This document shows positions 61,418-64,000 of a stretch of 64,000 bases of DNA, in pieces. The DNA is from Deinococcales bacterium. Lineage in GTDB: Bacteria; Deinococcota; Deinococci; Deinococcales; JAAFIG01. Each line of letters starts with the position of its first letter. The first letter of the stretch is position 1. Below the pieces are notes generated by a model. The model saw only the letters and a list, made by a program, of their open reading frames with translations, ran no database searches and was not told the DNA's origin. The stretch spans positions 62,001 through 126,000 of the forward strand of contig JANXTZ010000013.1 in the NCBI GenBank assembly GCA_025352125.1, in the 5' to 3' direction. A program made the position numbers and the translations under genes.

Positions 61418-62578
61418 TTACTTTCCCAAAATTCCAACGTTTTGCAAATAATTCAAAAACGGACTCGAGTTTGTGAAATACGCGATCAAAGCACCCAGTG
61501 CCAAACCGGGTCCAAATGGCAATTGCGAATCGCCAGTGCGGGCTTTTTGAATCACGCCAAAAATCGCGCCCGCAAAGACGCCAATAAAAAATCCGAAGAT
61601 TGCGCCCTGCCAGAACAACACCGCGCCCACCGCGCCCCAGAGTTTGACATCGCCAAAACCGAAGGCGACAGGGTCGCCGTCTGCGCTATCGTTGTCCTCG
61701 CTTTCGGGGGTCAACCACCAGTACAAACCTGCCAGCAACGCCATGCCACCTGCGGCTTGCAATGCACCGTAGGCACTGCTGGTCAGGCTGTGGTTTTGCA
61801 AGACGCTGCTCGAGACAAAAATGCTGATGATGCCGCCGCCGAGGGTCAGAAAGTCTGGCATCGGAATCACGCGTTTGAAAACGAGGTTGACAATGGTGAG
61901 CAAAACTCCCGCGCCAACGCCGTAGATTGGTCCAAGCCAAGCACCGACCAGAAACGCCAGGTGAATGTTCAAATAACCCACCGGAAACGATGGGAATTTT
62001 GGTTCTCTAAATCGCCGCAACACCCAGGCGAAAAAACCGGCGACAAACGCCAGAATGCCAGCTCCAAACATTGCCCCCTCGAGCGCCCTGTAAAAGCCTG
62101 AAACGCCGCCAATCCAGACCGAGAGCGCCAGACCAACTAGCAAGGGCAAGAGCGTGAATTCGTCGGGCAACAGTTTGGTCTCGAGGTCAATGGCTGACCC
62201 GACCAGCAGGCAGGTGTACAAGAACATCATGCCCAGCGCCTCGAGAATGTAATTGCGCGAAAAACCGTATTGAGTGCCCAGGCTGTAATTGCTGAAAACC
62301 TTCCAGGCGATTAAGGCATAACCAAGCCCAGAAATCAGTTCGATGATCGGGTAACGGCTGCTGATCGGGTGACCGCAGTAACGGCATTTGCCGCGCAGGT
62401 ACAACCATGAAAAAATTGGGAACAGGTCGAGCACCCCAAGTTGATGGTTGCAGTTGGGGCAATGGCTGGGCGGGAAGGCAACGCTTTCTTTGCGGGGAAT
62501 GCGGTAAATCAGGACGTTGGAGAACGAACCGATGAGCGAGCCAAAAAGGAAGGCGAAGCCGATGATGAACAATTCCAC
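61418..62578 (-). CDS. pilD: Prepilin peptidase / N-methyltransferase (PilD)
   Basis: This 386-residue membrane aspartyl protease processes type IV pilins. It has FGSLIGSFSNVLIYRIPRKES, the zinc cysteines HCPNCNHQL and CRYCGHPIS of the methylase loop, and both catalytic aspartates: GSAIDLETKLLPD and FGFGDVKLWGA. Between them is an insertion of roughly 130 residues with extra helices, so the protein is longer than the usual 250-290. I chose GTG at 62578 because TATGAT ends 7 nt upstream. Confidence 0.93.
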   Translation of the reverse strand: MELFIIGFAFLFGSLIGSFSNVLIYRIPRKESVAFPPSHCPNCNHQLGVLDLFPIFSWLYLRGKCRYCGHPISSRYPIIELISGLGYALIAWKVFSNYSLGTQYGFSRNYILEALGMMFLYTCLLVGSAIDLETKLLPDEFTLLPLLVGLALSVWIGGVSGFYRALEGAMFGAGILAFVAGFFAWVLRRFREPKFPSFPVGYLNIHLAFLVGAWLGPIYGVGAGVLLTIVNLVFKRVIPMPDFLTLGGGIISIFVSSSVLQNHSLTSSAYGALQAAGGMALLAGLYWWLTPESEDNDSADGDPVAFGFGDVKLWGAVGAVLFWQGAIFGFFIGVFAGAIFGVIQKARTGDSQLPFGPGLALGALIAYFTNSSPFLNYLQNVGILGK

Positions 62579-62719
62579 GTAACCCATCATAAACCGCAAG
62601 CCGTCTCGAGCGGGTCAAAACCGAGCATTTGAGGTTGTCATGATCTTGCTTTCAGCTTATCATGTGGCGGCTTGTTGGGTGAACAATTGCGGTCAGCGCA
62701 AAATTCTCGAGCAGCAAGA

Positions 62720-62749
62720 ACCCCGCCAAGTGTTGCTGCTTGGCGGGGT
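62720..62749 (-). terminator. Strong hairpin downstream of the FG-GAP gene
   Basis: ACCCCGCCAAG (62720-62730) and CTTGGCGGGGT (62739-62749) form a perfect 11-bp stem with an 8-nt loop. On the minus strand a short TTCTT follows. It lies 21 nt after the ancestral stop of the FG-GAP gene (62771), supporting that stop as the original gene end. Confidence 0.7.
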
Positions 62750-62831
62750 AAAACTTTGGTTGGGGTTGGGTTACTGCCCAAGCAGTACACTCGAGGAATT
62801 AGCAGAATTATTTGCTGTAACAATATCGAGT

Positions 62832-64000
62832 TTACCATGCGTTTACATCACCAACCGCAAGTGAAATTAGACCAGAACCAGTGGTGTAATCGGTTTTTGC
62901 TTGGAATGTTCCATCGCCATTACCCAGTAGCACGCTCGAGAAATCACCACCAGAATTTGCGGTGATAATATCCAGTTTACCATCTGCGTTCATATCACTT
63001 AGGGCAACAGAAATTGGATTAAAACCAGCAGTGTAATCGGTTTTATTTTGGAATGTTCCGTCACCTTTGCCAAGTAGTACACTCGAGGAATCACCGCCAA
63101 AATTTGCGGTGATAATATCCAGTTTGCCATCTGCGTTCACATCACCAACCACAACAAAATATGGATTTGATCCCGTACTATAATCTATTTTGGCTTGAAA
63201 AGTCCCATTACCATTACCAAATAAAACACTCGAGGAATCACCACCAGAATTTGCTGTGACAATATCCAGTTTGCCATCTGCATTCATATCGCCTAAAGCA
63301 ACAGAACGTGGACTAGAACCTGTGATGCAATCTGTTCTGGCTTGAAAAGTACCATCACCATTACTAAGGAAGACACTCGAGGAATTACCATCAAAATTTG
63401 CTGTAACAATATCGAGTTTACCATCTGCATTCACATCACCCAGGGCAACAGAATATGGAGTAGAACCCGTGTTGTAATCTGTTTTGGCTTGAAAAGTGCC
63501 ATCACCATTGCCTAAAAGTACACTTACATATCTAGAACGCGTATTTAGTGTGATAATATCCAGTTTATTATCCATATTTACATCATCTAAAGTAACTGAT
63601 TGCATAAAACTACTCACAAAATAATCTATATTAGTTTGAAAAGTACTATCACCATTACCTAACAATACGCTCAAAGTACGAAAATTTGCTGAAATAATAT
63701 CCAGTTTGCCATCTGCGTTCACATCACCAACCACAACAGAATATGGACGAGAACCCGTGATGTATTCCGTATTAGTCCCAAAAGTCCCATTACCACTGCC
63801 CACACCCGTACCCACACCCGCGATAAACTGCCAACTCCGACCACCAGGCACACAAGCACCACCAGAACTCGAGGTGATCGCGTTGTTCTTCAATGTAACA
63901 CTCACCAACTCGCCAGCCCGAAAATCCGAATCCGGATTAAACGTTAACGAACTCGAGCCACCACCAGAAATGACGCCAGACTTCAAACCAGAAATCGAAC
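62832..64000 (-). CDS. FG-GAP/VCBS repeat protein, 5' end beyond window, 3' frameshift
   Basis: At least 388 residues are visible and the reading frame is open to the window edge. An N-terminal part resembles an SbsA/Big Ig-like domain (FNPDSDFRAGELVSVTLKN), then about seven FG-GAP-like repeats of 47-50 residues follow, each with GDVNADGKLDIVTAN and LLGNGDGTFQAKTDY; these build a surface-exposed beta-propeller with Ca2+ loops. In the last repeat GCAGATGG is reduced to GCATGG, a 2-nt loss that creates a stop at 62832. The old frame continues DGKLDIVTANNSAN to a stop at 62771. Confidence 0.85.
   Translation of the reverse strand, partial: SISGLKSGVISGGGSSSLTFNPDSDFRAGELVSVTLKNNAITSSSGGACVPGGRSWQFIAGVGTGVGSGNGTFGTNTEYITGSRPYSVVVGDVNADGKLDIISANFRTLSVLLGNGDSTFQTNIDYFVSSFMQSVTLDDVNMDNKLDIITLNTRSRYVSVLLGNGDGTFQAKTDYNTGSTPYSVALGDVNADGKLDIVTANFDGNSSSVFLSNGDGTFQARTDCITGSSPRSVALGDMNADGKLDIVTANSGGDSSSVLFGNGNGTFQAKIDYSTGSNPYFVVVGDVNADGKLDIITANFGGDSSSVLLGKGDGTFQNKTDYTAGFNPISVALSDMNADGKLDIITANSGGDFSSVLLGNGDGTFQAKTDYTTGSGLISLAVGDVNAW

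Noticed and set aside
62832-63800. Regular repeats that could suggest a CRISPR array
   Set aside because: The period is about 141-150 nt, spacers are not unique, and the units translate into FG-GAP repeats in one open frame.
1-64000. tRNA, rRNA, tmRNA genes or complete insertion sequences
   Set aside because: I looked for T-loop motifs, rRNA landmarks, transposase motifs and terminal inverted repeats and found none that stood up.

Overview
The window is ordinary bacterial chromosome at moderate GC (roughly 53% by eye), densely coded on both strands. It most resembles a member of the Deinococcota (Deinococcus-Thermus), probably Deinococcales with unusually low GC. The support is a luxS-mtnN operon, a DAHP synthase with an N-terminal chorismate mutase domain, DUF4388 (PATAN) and DUF6285 proteins, a dcw cluster without murE, and about 30 genes that look leaderless, with a TANNNT -10 hexamer 5-8 nt before the start codon. 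The assignment is inference; no rRNA, tRNA, CRISPR array or complete insertion sequence was seen.

Layout. 1-5.7 kb: DUF817 (partial), DUF1697, an AGCS amino-acid symporter, an M19 dipeptidase, EamA-like and AI-2E-family membrane proteins, and a 57-residue small membrane protein. 5.8-8.9 kb: MATE exporter and two toxin-antitoxin modules (yefM-yoeB with a recognisable operator, and vapBC) around an unknown gene. 9-19 kb: Mrp Fe-S carrier and a SufR-like regulator with an intact three-Cys ligand set, LptF/G-like permease, S41 protease, RDD protein, serA with a class V aminotransferase. 19-26 kb: Tat-signal DUF1501/DUF1800 pair, rdgB, phosphoglucomutase, tatAC. 26-37 kb: GH5 cellulase, a likely aromatic-amino-acid attenuator in front of DAHP synthase, an Fe-S protein, aroC with a decayed copy of its 3' end 0.7 kb downstream, an Imm5-like gene, a Panacea (DUF4065) antitoxin with a two-TM neighbour, acyl-CoA dehydrogenase and DinB proteins.

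37-52 kb (minus strand) is a complete division and cell-wall cluster: mraZ-rsmH-ftsL-ftsI-(24-codon uORF)-murF-mraY-murD-ftsW-murG-murC-murB-ftsQ-ftsA-ftsZ. Most junctions are 4-nt ATGA overlaps. Three AAAGTGGGG boxes upstream of mraZ look like MraZ operators, and a second promoter appears to restart transcription at murF. 52-64 kb: luxS-mtnN-marR (activated methyl cycle), a secreted triple-repeat protein, an unknown 640-residue protein coupled to a small SRA-like protein, a PATAN protein, guanine deaminase, prepilin peptidase, and an FG-GAP repeat protein whose last repeat carries a 2-nt deletion.

The most striking global feature is the hexamer CTCGAG, present about 6-7 times per kb (random expectation about 0.25 per kb) in genes, between genes and in terminator stems. 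It behaves like the highly iterated palindromes of cyanobacteria.
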